Below, one piece after another: positions 50,601 through 62,378 of a stretch of DNA of 64,000 bases (its first letter is position 1; every line of letters starts with the position of its first letter). The DNA comes from Strigops habroptila (taxonomy: Eukaryota; Chordata; Aves; Psittaciformes; Psittacidae), in the NCBI RefSeq assembly GCF_004027225.2, contig NC_044288.2, forward strand, positions 4,184,719-4,248,718, in the 5' to 3' direction. The translations under genes were made by a program, and so were the position numbers. The notes under the pieces were generated by a model, which was not told the origin of the DNA, did no database searches, and saw only the letters and a list, made by a program, of their open reading frames with translations.

Positions 50601-53600
50601 AGGCCACTGCAAACCACAGAGCACCAAGGCAGAGACGTCCTCCAGCACAGCAGCACAACAAAGCATCTGCGATCAGCTCTTTATAGTAGGAAGGGTGATA
50701 AAACTTAAAACACAGTGAAGCTTAAAGTAAGCTCTTAGTATAATCACCCAAGTACTCCAGCAGACCGCAGAAGGCTATAGCAGACTGGTCCTAAAAGTGG
50801 GTTATTTGTATACACTAAATGAAATCAAGAGGCAGTTTTTAAGAAAGGAAAATTTTGAGCCTCTCAATGGATGCTTTAATGAAACACTTCAACGACTTCA
50901 TTATCTCAGATATTACCAAAATGCTATTTACATTATCTTGTCTGTTGGAAAGTAGGTTACTCACCAGTTTGACTGCTTCCTGTGCTGCATCTTTACTACA
51001 AAAGGTAATGAAAGCGTAACCTCTATTCTGACCAGAAAGAGGATCCATCATGAGGCGCAAATCCCAAATGGGACCGGCTTTCTCAAAGAGTGGTACCAAT
51101 TCATCTTCATACAAATCCCGGGGAATTTTACCAACAAAAACCTAAAAAAGGAAGAGGACACTTATTAAACCAAGCTTTTCAGAAATCCAAGCTTGCTGTT
51201 GATACTTAGAAGTTCTTGGGAAATGAAGTACACAGGCCAGAAACCATCACAGCAGAAACACTGCAGCCAGCATTCCAGCATGTCCTAATGAGTCTTCTAA
51301 ACCTCCCACTCTCAGTACTCGGTTTTACATAGAATCACAGAATGGTTTGGGTTGGAAAGGACCTTAAGATCATCCAGTTCCACCCCCCTGCCATGGGCAG
51401 GGATGCCTCACACTAGACCATGTCACCTAAGGCTCTGTCCAGCCTGGCCCTGAACACTGCCAGGGATGGGGCATTTACCACTTCTTTGGGCAACCTGTGC
51501 CAGTGCCTCAGCACCCTCATAGGGAAGAACTTCTTCCTTGTATCTAACCTGAACTTCCCCTGTTTAGTTTAAATCCATCACCCCTTGTCCTGTCGCTACA
51601 GTTCCTGATGGAGTCCCTCTCTGGCATCAGTCAAGTATCTTCAGTCATGAACAGAACAGAATAGTTCAGTTGGAAGTGACCTACTATCATCTGGTCCAAC
51701 TCCCTGACCACTTCAGGGACGACCAAAAGTTGAAGCACACTAAGGGCATCATCCAAATGCTTCTTAAATAGCAACAGGCACAGGGCATCAACCTCTCCAG
51801 GAAGCCTGCTCCAGTGTTTGAACGCAAACAAAAGCCAATAAATAATTCCTTTAAAACTACTAATCTCAGCCAGCCCTTTCAAAACTTCGTATACAATACC
51901 CAAGTCTTCTTCGCTTTCTGCACATTGCATGAAATAAACCTTTTGCTGCTGTCACCTAAAATCCTTTTACGTTGTAAACAGAGTCAAAGACCTAGAAGTC
52001 AGGGTTCTACCTATTCATACAGCTAATACCCCCAGTGGTCACTTTTTAAGTGAGGCACCATAGGATTTAGTAGGGTGGACCATGACGTCTGACAATTTAA
52101 TAATCTATTTTACATCTTCAAAACTTTACATAGCCTTTCCTAGTATATTCCACCTGCTTTCCCCACATCATCCTTTTATCTGCCTTTTGCAAGATACTGA
52201 TGAGAAAGAAAGACTAAGACACACATGGAAGAATGTTTTCCTCTGCAATACTTTAAACTTTTGCTTGTAAGACAGTTTATTTTCATGTATTTCTTATCTA
52301 TCACTTTGCACAACAATACAGCACAGCAGTCACGTTAGGCTGTATATACTAACCTCTGTTCCAATACCAGGCTGAACACCAGAATATACAGTATCTGGAG
52401 GAGGGCCCCCATATTTCCTCTGTCCTGTAGTTACATCCAAAGTGTAACCAGTTCTCTCTAGCAAAGCCTGAAAAAGGAAAAGATTAGTCAGATTAGTTAC
52501 AGGGGCGAGGACAGCGGATAAAATATAAAGAATAAAAAAAGTGGCCTAAAATAAGTATTTCCTTATCCGCACCTTGCCACAAGGTACATATGGACAGACA
52601 GCACCTACAAAAAACCATGTTATTGTGGGGGTTTAAAAAACCACCACCACAAACAGCAGCATTTGTTTTATACTACAAGGTCACTGGAAAGAACTCTGTT
52701 TTCCCTTATTTTCCACTTTATATGTAGTACCCCAAGAACTCCAGTACACCAGACCATAGTTAGGTCTTTGCACAAGAGAAGGCTTTCCTAATACACTAAG
52801 ACCTTGTTCAAATCAGTCTCAAAGTAATTTTATGAGTGCGTAAAAGCTTTAATATAAAAGGACAACTAAGATAATTCTTAAACAGATATCAGTGTTTTCA
52901 GAGACTTTACATCAGTTCATGCATTTTGGCAACTGTGTCATCAGGAAGATGTGCATTTCAAACAAGGACACTCTCAAGTCTCCATCATACATTTATGTCT
53001 TTAAAGCCAAGTGTGAATAAACTACTCCAGGTAGCATTGATGCTTTTTAAGCACATCCAGAATTACTTCAGTCTCTGTACAGGAGATGTATCTGGTAGTA
53101 CAGACTAATCAGTAGCTTCTAAATGTTACCTTAATCTTTGCTTCATCTGGTCCCTTCGTTGATTCCTGTACTTTGCTGCCTTGTTTCTCTCTTTGCCTGT
53201 AGGTCTTCATAACTCCACATAAAAATGCACTTTTGTTCTGTAGATACAATTTACAAAATAATTCAATTGTGTGTATGACAAGCCCTGGGAATCCACTGTA
53301 TCTCCCTCCAGACCATGAGGTCACTATATCCTACCAATGCAATAAAAAAAATCCTTTAGCAAAATATAACCATTAATTGAACAAACTTGTCAGATTGGAA
53401 AAACTGGTCAGATTCCAGAGAGTATTTTTACCTTATTTTCTTATTTGCACACTCATTTTTATTATCTGTGAGCTTTTGTTTTGCACTCCAATACCTACAC
53501 GTTTAAGGCAATTTTAAACAGGCTTGTGATTTGGGCTTGAAATATAAGAATACAGCAAAATCAATGAATTTCTAAGTTACAACTCTCCTGCCAATAATGC

Positions 53601-56205
53601 CAGAACACTCTTTATACTTATGTGCTCACACTCCTGGAGCTCTCACCTTACCTGTACATGCGACAGGTCACTTTCTTTAAACTGCTGTAATACAGAGAGG
53701 GCTCCTTCTTCATTAAATTCCCTAAGAGCATCAATTGCTCTTTCATCAAGATCGACATAAGCTACCAACCCTAAAAGTTAAAGATAAAGAAGTTACAGAT
53801 TTCTATTGAATTTCATACAAACTAAGAACTATGCAGTTTGCTCTTAAAGTCAAAAAAAGTTACGTTCCATAGCAATAGAATTATACATTTAATATAATTA
53901 CATATTCCTACACAAGTATATGAAAGAACATGAGTACAACAATGAAAAAAAGTTAAATTAAAATGTATATACCTAGGCACTAACTAATGTGCAAGATTAT
54001 AGCCCATGTGGAACAGTTCTCTAACATTCGGGAATGCAATCTGCTGCACAAAGGCAGTATCACACACCAGGGTTTGAAACAATGACCTCTGGCTCACTTC
54101 TAGTAATTTGGAGTTTGTTTGTCTTTCGTTTTAAGTTTCACACTTCCCTCTCTTGAGTAAAGCTGTTCTAGAGTAAGCTGACATGTGAACATTACAGGTA
54201 TCCTGGTGTACATGAAAAAGGAGCTACCTGACTGACGAACAGATCCTTAGGAAGCTGAACTCCAGAAAATATAAGGAAGTAGAATGGTTTGTTCCCTCTT
54301 TTCTCCAACTTCAAAAAGCAAAAATCAGTGTATAGGTGTAAAATTGTGTTGCTCTATGCAGTTCCAAGAGCCAGAATTCAAAAAGGTATTATTTCGAGCC
54401 CTGCTATGTACCCGAAAAGGCTAATGTTAATTTTACAGGTACAGAATCCCCCAAGAAACATTGGACCAGTTCTGAAACACTCTTTTTTAAGGATCTTTAC
54501 AGGTGATTTCTTTCCTTTTGTAATGTGCTTGCATAAGCTGTGGAGCGAGAAGTACAGACTTTAAGATTTGCACTTTTTAAACTACACAAGGCAATTTAGG
54601 AGAGATACCAAGAACTCCACACGCTTTGCAACAGCTTGACCTCCAAAATACACAGATTGTTTCACTGCTACTTGAGTTCAAAAACGCACAGTAGTGCCAA
54701 GCCCAAGGACTACATTTCAGAAGTGATCCTGCATATTGGAAGGCACCTGTATCTTTCATGTAAAAGACCTCAGCAGATTAAAAATCCCTTGAGTTCAACC
54801 CCAAATTTAGCTTGGGTGTCAGAAGTAGTTCGCTTCACTGACAAACCCCTGCACAATGCGAACATCTTCAGTGGCACTGAGGAAGTGTGAATAAATGCTT
54901 TCAGGTTACTCATGCAGTGGATTTACACTAGATAGTCAGGTTCTGGGCTGAAAAGCTCTTAAAATCCCTTGAGAACTCCTCACAACACAACCTAACTGCA
55001 ACACGTGTTAGAGCCCCACAAGTTCCTCTGCCCAGGCACTTACATCTTCTCTCAAACCATCAAGTGCACATCATCGTGACCCACAGTTAGAAATTGTGTG
55101 TCTAAAGCCTAGAAAAGCTGGTAAAGGCTTGATGAAAGCTCACAGTGAATGACTTCCAAAAGACATCACCCACGTGAGCCAGAGTATCGTACTGAAGATG
55201 GGGAAGGTATTGGGTTTGAACTGCCTTCGTTTCATCAGTAGAATTTTTACTTTCCTCAACAAAAACTGTCATCTTGCCACCAAGGCATTCAAGATAAGCG
55301 CATAGAGCAGTACTACTGCTTCTTCTGAATCTGTTCACAGAACACACTCTAAAGAGGAAAAGGAAGCCTCTGGCTATAGGACAAAATAATAATAAGGGCG
55401 GGGGGATACAAAAACGAACTAGGAAAACCTTTGTATATAGAGAAACCTGTCTAGAAGTTGCAGAGACCACTCGCTACCAGCAAGGTATTACTCGGTTTGC
55501 TAGATAGCTTAGTCCTCAACTTTGTTAGTGTCAAACTGAACATTGCAGTGTAATAACCAACATGGATTAAACTGTCCACTCAAAACTTGAGAGAACAAAA
55601 AATCCACAGGCAGACTCAATTCAAATGTAGTCCCAGGCAAGACAAGCTAGTTGCTTCCCTCACTAAGTCACCTATCCAGCCTTTGAGTGTTTAAGAACCA
55701 CTGTGAGGAGTTGACAGTAGAAAAGTAAAAGCAAAATGATGATTCGGATTGAAGGAAAAAACCAAAATGTACAGTTTAGTATTCTCAAACATACATCTTT
55801 ATTTGACAACGTCTAAAGCTAGTGCTCTGTGCCCTAAAGCAACTAAGATAGCACATACAACGCTAAGGATGTGTCAAGTAATTAGTCAATGTCAAACCCA
55901 ATTTGCCTTTAGGGAAGTCAAAGTAGCAAAACATTCAGAGCTACACAGATCAAAAACAATGAATTTTTAAACCTTAATCTATGAAAAATTTGAAAATGGT
56001 ATGCCCTCACTTTCATAACCAGTCAGAAACAAGAAATGCATATTATACCTGTCTGAAATATTTCATCAAGTCTCTCTGCCACCTTCTGTGGGAGGCCTGC
56101 CTCTATCAGTGTCTTGTAGTGTTCTGTGTGAGTTACACTGGAAGTATCCATTGGTTCTTCCTCTTCTTTTAACTGTACCGCATTACCATTCACCTGATTA
56201 GCCAT
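44042..56205 (-). CDS. HNRNPR: Heterogeneous nuclear ribonucleoprotein R (complete, ten coding exons)
   Basis: HNRNPR encodes an RNA-binding protein of the nucleus and neuronal cytoplasm that acts in mRNA processing, transport and stability; SYNCRIP is its paralogue. Joining ten coding exons (each described separately) gives an uninterrupted 633-residue protein, the same length as a human isoform. In order it has an acidic N-terminal domain (about 1-160), RRM1 (from about 166, [14 protein letters not shown]), RRM2 (from about 247, [14 protein letters not shown]), RRM3 (from about 340, [16 protein letters not shown]), a basic [10 protein letters not shown] segment, then a Tyr/Gly-rich and RGG-rich tail with an NLS-like [15 protein letters not shown] and a Q/N-rich end (…YGQQWK). 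All junctions use GT-AG sites. The ATG at 56205 sits in a strong Kozak context (AAAATGG). No frameshift or missing exon is seen. Confidence 0.98.
44655..44834 (-). other. HNRNPR: HNRNPR last intron, 180 bp
   Basis: This very short intron has a GTGAGT donor and a pyrimidine-rich ATAG acceptor. Its length is a multiple of three. Retained, it would read GCG then TGA, stopping directly after exon 10. Confidence 0.9.
44835..44956 (-). CDS. HNRNPR: HNRNPR exon 10
   Basis: This 122-nt exon encodes [20 protein letters not shown], the end of RRM3, and then the basic [20 protein letters not shown] linker. The acceptor is TTTTTGTACAG and the donor is ACTGC|GTGAGT (phase 2). This segment leads into the disordered tail. 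Confidence 0.97.
44957..47047 (-). other. HNRNPR: HNRNPR intron 9
   Basis: This 2.1-kb intron lies between the two exons of RRM3. It contains an interrupted (CA)n repeat at about 45352-45374 and no other recognisable element. Confidence 0.85.
45352..45374. repeat. (CA)n microsatellite
   Basis: A CA dinucleotide run with one CG interruption (CACACACACGCACACACACA) lies in HNRNPR intron 9. It is likely to be length-polymorphic. Confidence 0.9.
47048..47197 (-). CDS. HNRNPR: HNRNPR exon 9 (first part of RRM3)
   Basis: This 150-nt, phase 0/0 exon encodes residues 340-389. It includes the RNP2-type VLFVRNLA, and the RNP1-type motif KDYAFVHF near its end. The acceptor is TTTTTTCACCAG and the donor AAG|GTAGGT. 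Confidence 0.98.
47883..48088 (-). CDS. HNRNPR: HNRNPR exon 8 (second part of RRM2)
   Basis: This 206-nt exon encodes residues 271-339. It carries [20 protein letters not shown], whose [14 protein letters not shown] RNP1 belongs to RRM2, then [20 protein letters not shown]. The donor AAG|GTAAGT is consensus. Confidence 0.98.
49179..49314 (-). CDS. HNRNPR: HNRNPR exon 7 (RRM1 end, RRM2 start)
   Basis: This 136-nt exon encodes [20 protein letters not shown] followed by [20 protein letters not shown] and FSKVT. It bridges the end of RRM1 and the RNP2 of RRM2. The acceptor ends CCTCAG and the donor is ACAG|GTGAGG (phase 1). Confidence 0.98.
50965..51141 (-). CDS. HNRNPR: HNRNPR exon 6 (RRM1)
   Basis: This 177-nt, phase 0/0 exon encodes residues 167-225: [20 protein letters not shown], then [20 protein letters not shown] and [19 protein letters not shown]. 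It contains both RNP2 (VFVGKI) and RNP1 (RGYAFITF) of RRM1. Confidence 0.98.
51328..51627 (-). mobile_element. CR1 LINE fragment in HNRNPR intron 5
   Basis: This CR1 3' end lies on the minus strand and so is sense relative to HNRNPR. It runs from CATAGAATCACAGAATGG through GCCTCACACTAGACCATG to CTGATGGAGTCCCTCTC. Its internal sequence differs from the young subfamily seen at 13-24 kb. Confidence 0.92.
51655..51823 (-). mobile_element. Second, older CR1 LINE fragment in HNRNPR intron 5
   Basis: A more diverged CR1-type sequence contains GAATAGTTCAGTTGGAAGTG, ATCTGGTCCAACTCCCTGAC and CAACCTCTCCAGGAAGCCTG. It belongs to a different CR1 lineage from its neighbour 28 bp away. Confidence 0.8.
52354..52467 (-). 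CDS. HNRNPR: HNRNPR exon 5
   Basis: This 114-nt, phase 0/0 exon encodes residues 129-166: [20 protein letters not shown], then [18 protein letters not shown]. It links the acidic N-terminal domain to RRM1. The donor GAG|GTTAGT deviates from consensus at intron position +3 (T instead of A or G). Confidence 0.98.
53130..53237 (-). CDS. HNRNPR: HNRNPR exon 4
   Basis: This 108-nt, phase 0/0 exon encodes residues 93-128: [20 protein letters not shown], then [16 protein letters not shown]. Met102 in VMKTYRQ is the likely start of the N-terminally shortened isoform known in mammals. Confidence 0.98.
53652..53770 (-). CDS. HNRNPR: HNRNPR exon 3
   Basis: This 119-nt exon encodes residues 53-92: [20 protein letters not shown], then [19 protein letters not shown]. 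It is the core of the acidic N-terminal domain. The acceptor TAACTTTTAG and donor CAG|GTAAGG are clean. Confidence 0.98.
53771..56048 (-). other. HNRNPR: HNRNPR intron 2
   Basis: This 2.3-kb AT-rich intron separates the start-codon exon from exon 3. No repeat family or additional exon was recognised in it. Confidence 0.8.
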
Positions 56206-56217
56206 TTTATTATGCTG
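56049..56217 (-). CDS. HNRNPR: HNRNPR exon 2 (start codon)
   Basis: The exon carries 12 nt of 5' UTR, then the ATG at 56205, and encodes residues 1-52 ([20 protein letters not shown]…). It opens at a tandem acceptor TTTTTTCCAG|CAG, a NAGNAG site, so the exon can begin at 56217 or 56214. The donor ACAG|GTATAA is weaker than those of the other exons. Coding starts at 56205; the listed span includes the short untranslated lead. Confidence 0.96.
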
Positions 56218-59200
56218 CTGGAAAAAATTCAGGAGCTATATTACAATAAGCCAGAAATAACTAGTTTGTAGGACAATGCATGATTTATCTAAACTAATTT
56301 GTATACATGCTGCAAATGACCTGTATCAAAAGTTTTATTTAATACTTTTTGGATGCAGCTGATCTAAGTTTCAAAAGAAAGTAAAACCCTTCATACTATG
56401 GAAAATGTACATGGAAGAATTTACATGAATTCTTTAAAAATGTACTTCATGTACATAACAAGGTCTAAACTTCACTGTCGGTAAGTTACTGGTTACCAGC
56501 GCAGCTAGAATGTACGGGGACACGAGAACAACATCCTTCAACCAAGAGCCAGAAGAACTAGTGCTATTTTCATTTCCCATTCCTCTACTTGGCAAACAAA
56601 TCGTTCAAAACGCAGTGAACACACAACCCTGCAGGGTAGCTTCATGGATAAAAATGTCAATACTTGTTTGCTAGTTTTTGCTTGCTTGGCTTGTTGCCAT
56701 GTCTTCCTTCAAACCCAACATGCTGCAGAAGACTAACCCAACGCTTCCCCACAACGCTGGTAGGGCTCAATAAGGAGAGAAAGAGAACAATTGCACTCTA
56801 ATGCACATTATAATTCAAAACTGCAACTGAAGCGTTTCCATGCTTTCAGTTTTACTGAAATAGGAGCTCTACAAATCACAGCTACTTTTTTTTATAATAC
56901 ATAACTTATTGGTTTAAAAGGAAGCCATGACTGCAGCATCTTCAGTTCTTACATCAATAAAAAGACTTGCTTTCGGAATAAACGAACTGATTCCAAATAC
57001 GTGCACTGAAAAATGCACAACTATCTTCTCAGACAATTCCAGGGGGCTTTGCCCAATTCATTACAACCAGTTCCAATTTCTCAATTCGCCAGCCAACCGA
57101 TATTTAGCACTCTCGAAATAAAAAGGCTGACAAGAGACAATTCAACTACCCAGCAGAGAACATTAGGATGATCAGCTGTTAAGTTCAGAAACAAAATGAA
57201 CCTCGGGCTTCAAAAGATAGGGAAGAAGTCGATGATCAGAAGTGAAATGATAAGCAGATAGACAAATGCAGCATGGTTGGAGCAACGCAATTAAGTACTG
57301 GAATATAGGCATGAGGATGATTCAAGAACGGTTGGGTTTTTTAAACGCTGAAGCCTCAAGCTATTTACTATGCTGCAAAATGAGTCTCCAAACACAACCG
57401 CACCTCTAACAGTCACCTGGGTACCCATCCCTTCTAGACTACAGCTCACGAGCTGCTGGAAGATATCCTATGAAGATGTGCAAGCTTGAGCAAGGAAAAA
57501 GAAAAAAATCATTTCTTCAGACAGAAAAATAATGATTTTAATAAAGGTGTCTTGGCTTGAAGGGCAATTTAAAAGAGATGTAACGCAGCCTCACGCTGTT
57601 TCTCTGCCAGGTACCACTTCTTTATGCAATTAGTAAGGGGAAGTTTTCCTTAGCTACACAGCACATGCACATATATACACACATTCTATTATTTGATGAA
57701 GAGAAATTGCTTTCTAGGCAATTCAGTTTACTTACAAGTAACCATGACTATAGCCTGATTACTGAAGAGAAAAAAAATGCCATCTGAAGAGCACTACTAC
57801 AGCAATGCTTATCTATCAGAACTGAACTCTCAAACACTAACTGAAGTTTCTTTAGGTTACAAAAACAATGGAAACCAAAACCCAGCTACATGTCTGCTTG
57901 CCAGACAGCCTCTGCAAGATCTCCAATTTGAAACAGTACAGGGCAGAGGAGGTTTAGTTAAACTGACAGTGCTTTGGAGGCAGTATCGTTCCCATTGCCT
58001 CGTCTCAAAAACGCACAGGATGCTATACACAAAAAAGATACACAGAGGGGGGGTTTCTTTGTGTTCTCCTTTTTACTGCCTTGTAAAATCAGTTACTTAC
58101 ACATATGTTGTCTTCTCTGCACACAAAAGAATACACACCACGAACTGTGAGGCTAGGCCAATACATAAATACAGGAAAGTGATACTAAACAATTCCAAGT
58201 ACCTTCTAAACATCAACAGCTTATGGTGATGCTCTCAGACATCTTTCTGTGACCCCAGATTAGCTTCCAAGTGTCACACACCCAGAAGTTCAGCACTACT
58301 TTCAGCGTTGCCTACAGCTGAACAGAAGGGTGACAGCTCTTCTGCGTCCAGGCAGAAAGCCTTCATCTGCACCTCAGTAACCCAAACATCTGACAGGCAA
58401 CATTTCCTGCTCAATGGCGTGAAAAGATCTCTACTTTCACCACAAACATACACCAGTGTGTGGAGCAATATCTAACCCCTAAGCAGCAGATCACTACACA
58501 GCACCACAGCTGATCAAATGCTTTTTTTAAGCAGGTTTGTAGACAATGTCAATTAAGTCTCAGCATTTTAATTCACTAGCTTAAGGCTTAGTATCCTCAA
58601 AGTCAAATGCAGTGGATGTTCATCAGCCACAAGTTCAGTTTGGGTGCTCAAATTTTAGCTACTTCCTGTCACACAAACTTAAAAGACTTTCTTAAAAGAA
58701 ATCTACTCTGGACAATTCCGAAGTGACACAGATGTCAAAATATTCAGGTCTCAACAGCATCCAGAAGAAATAGATTTCTTTTCACAGCTATAGTAACAGA
58801 TTGCAAGCTTGGCCTGAAATCTGAGATTAGACTGCCTTTTCTTCCTGAATGATCACGAACAAGCAAAATGCCATCTCTTACAATACCGAATGTGCACTCT
58901 GAGCTCAGCAGAGATACAGTCACAGCTGTAGAAGACTGCTTAGCTCACCCTCTACATAACATCAACTACATGTAGCTATCGAAAAGATTCAACTGAATTT
59001 TATCAGAATGGAAAACACACAATGATTTTATTAACATTATTGGTTCTCCTCTAAAAAAAAAATACTAAAGGCATACTAAAGAAAAAGAGTGGTATCTGTT
59101 TGCATGTGCAGCATCTCCACGTGACTCAGCCCATGACAGGCCACATGCACTCAAGAGGTTTTCATTTCAGTGAATTAAAACTCAAATATCTAGGAAAGAG

Positions 59201-62200
59201 GGAGACTGGTTGAATTGAAAAGATTTTAAGTGTGGATTATAAGTGAAGGATTATGTATATTAATGTGTAGGGGATGTATTTGCTTTTAAAACGCGCAGAA
59301 ATGGATGAATTTAAAAGACTGTACACAAAAACATGCTTACCAAGTGAGTGGCAGCAAAAAATACACACCGAGGGCAACTTTACATGAGCAAGGAGAATTT
59401 CCACTGGTGCCTGAGAGGTTACTGAGCTTCCCCACCTCAGGACTGTGTGTACGGGGAACGGGGGGGACTGTCTTGTTTTGAACTTCACACTGTTGTTGCC
59501 AACAATGTTTTTCTGAAGACCATGAATACTTCATGACATAAAACATGTTTTTAGCCAGCCGCTATCTTCCACCTTGAATTCCTGCATCTCTAAGGAGTGA
59601 TTTGCAAAGTGACTAGTCCCTTTTTTGAAGCTCGACTCATATGACAAGTGGGAGGTGAAAACTACAGGTGCTTCTTTACCCAGAAACCACCTTCTTTTTC
59701 ATGTTTAATAACTCAAATGGCTCAAATAGTATTTTTCCTACAAAACAAAGTATTACCACACACCTGAAGCCTGACAGCAAATGGCATCTTGAAAACGGAA
59801 ACTTGATCTCAGCCTCTATCCAACACTGTTAAAGAGCCATGTCACTATTCCCTGTATTTTATACCATGTCTTTAACAGAGGTTGCCACCCACAGACTATC
59901 TAAGTATAACTCCAATTAATTATAAATTCACAGTCTGGTTAACTCAAAATGTGCTTAGTAACAGCTTATCTGAGCAGGAATGGCAATTGCTGGCAAAGGG
60001 GCAATACCTCAAACTACCATAACCAACTTCCCAGTGATTATACATCAATGTTGTTCCCACCCTTCTGTTAACTAACTTTTGAGGAATTCAGCTTGGCTTG
60101 CTCAGGTGCACAGGAAGTACAGCTAATTCCTACGTAAAAACTTTGCACCAAAGCCATCCAACTTGCTTATGTTACTATTCCTTCTATGTAATACATCATC
60201 TGTATCAAACATTTCAGTTATATCACATTAAAAACAGCACTGAGGGAAAGTTGTGGAGTTTTTTTGGGGGGGAGAGATTTGTTTTGAATGAACCACAAGA
60301 AAACAAATGTAGCCCCTATAGTTACACCTTACACTTCAAGAAGATTCTTGTCGAAATAGGAAGAAACACAAGTGAGAGGAAGATAAGAACTCAGATTAAA
60401 AGACTGAACGGGAAATTTATTAAAGCCTCACTTTTTCACAAACATTACTGGCACATCTTTTATTTTTTACATGAAGGCATTATATAGCCATAGCTTATTC
60501 AATCACAGAAAGTACATTTTAATAGCTTAATGATGATACACTAAGTATTTATTAGCATGAACTACAAGAAGACTTGTTCTAAAGTTATAACACCCTGAAG
60601 AACCTCACACATTAGGCAGGTTTCCATCCCAGCATTTCAGTGGCAGACACTCTTTACAACACAACCAGCATCCTCACCCCTTCAGCCAAGAGGGCTGAGC
60701 CTTCCCCATTCCGTAACTTCATGGAATGAAAAACCCTGAGAACCTCCATCGTGATGCTAAGCAAGAGACTAGCACAGCCCGTAGAGAAACTATGCTTCAG
60801 TATCTACACAAGGGTCACTGGGAGATGACTTTATCACAGCAGGGTAGCACAGTGCGCACAGCACCAGCAAAATACAACACTGATGGCACCAGCAGCTGCT
60901 CACCTGACCCATAACATCTGTACCTGCTCATTTCTACCTGGCCTTGGCCATTCAGACACCCGGTGTTTGGGTTGTACGGTACAGCCTTGATGGCACTCCA
61001 GCCCAAAGCAACACTTCCAACAAAAACAAGCTTTGGTCTAACTTATCCTCAAAGAATTTTTCAGGTCTTTGCCTGAGAAAGGAAGGAGTATTGCTTTTTA
61101 GGACAAAACTAGTCAGTTGAGCGCTAGCGGGAGACTCAAGTGTCATTCCAAGAGTGTTCCCATCTAGACAGAAAACCTGAGAAGGAAGGATATTAAACAC
61201 TCCTGGGAAATAGCCTCTAGGATACAAAATTATCAAGCAGACTCTGCTAGCTTGCAAACGCCAAGGTTTGCATAGGTAAAAAAAACATAATACATTGCAA
61301 GATGCAGAATTGGGGTTGGATTACCTTTACTTTTACAAGCCAGGTCAAAATTCAGTGCTAAACAAAGTGCAATCTTGAAGAAACGGGAAAAAAAAAAAAG
61401 AAAAGAAAGAACAGCTTCATGAGCATTAAATTCCTTCGCAGCACAAACTGCTGGCGGGATCCCTCAGTGTGGTACACAGGGAAAGGGAACCAAGCAAGTC
61501 CAGCATAGCTTAAGTAAAGAATGAGCCCCATTCAAATACTGACAGGTAACACGGCTGCTACAACCCAGTAACTAGAGCTTTATTTTCAAGATAACAGCGA
61601 TAACGACGTACTTCAGCAAAACTTTTGGCGTTTAGTAATAATAAAGGCGATAAAGGCGTTTAGCAAAAGATCATTTAAGAAAAAACAACGTCTTCGCAAT
61701 GGAATCCTGCCGCATCTCCCCTCCGGAGCCCTTGACAAGTGTCACACTCTCCCGACCGAAGCGCTGAGCGCGACCCCGAGGCGGTGAGCGGGGCAGCGCA
61801 GCTCTGCCTCCCCGCAGCCGGCTCCCTCCGCGCTCTGCCTTAACCGCGGCCCCAGCGACCCGCTTCCCGCTGAAACCTTCCTTCAGCCCCCCGAGCGCGC
61901 CGCGGCCTGAGCCCGGCCAACCGCAGCGCCGGGCGGGGACCGGGCACCGCGAGGGGAGCGCGGAGCGCGTCCCGGCCGCCCGCCGCATGCAAACCTAACC
62001 CGCACGGCGGGGCGGAGCGGGGCCAGCCTCGGCCCGCGGCCGCGCCGCCCTCCCCCCGCCAGGCCGCAGGGCCCGCCCCCGGGGCCGCTCCCCGGCGCCA
62101 GCTCCCGCCGCGGCCGGCCCCCGCCCGCCCCTCCGCGACCTGCGGAGCGAACACGCCGCGACCGGACACCCCCCCCACCACCACCGGCGACGCGCCCGCC

Positions 62201-62378
62201 CCGCTCTCCTTCGCGGCGCGAACGCCCCGGGCTCGCCTCCGCCAGCGCCGGGCCTACCCGGAGCCCGCGGCTGCCCGCCCCGCCGCTGGGGAGGGGGGAG
62301 CCTACGCGGGAGGCCCCCGGTCCCCGGCCGCGGCGCTCTGCGGTCGGCGCGGGGCGGCGGCCCCCGCCGGGGACTCAC
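56218..62378 (-). other. HNRNPR: HNRNPR intron 1
   Basis: This 6.2-kb intron lies between the untranslated first exon and the start-codon exon. It holds A-rich simple sequence near 61388-61410 and no CR1. A 150-codon open frame on the opposite strand (57777-58229) lacks splice context or any recognised domain and is not taken as a gene. The CpG island extends into the upstream end. Confidence 0.8.

Larger units (their letters stand above)
51142..52353 (-). other. HNRNPR: HNRNPR intron 5
   Basis: This 1.2-kb intron precedes RRM1 and carries two CR1 fragments side by side (51328-51627 and 51655-51823). Both are in the same orientation as the gene. Confidence 0.85.

Noticed and set aside
57777..58229. 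150-codon ATG-initiated plus-strand frame in HNRNPR intron 1
   Set aside because: It has no recognised domain, promoter or splice context. It is the longest of many chance frames in this AT-rich intron.
60098..60487. 129-codon plus-strand frame in HNRNPR intron 1
   Set aside because: It has no ATG start in context and no recognised domain.
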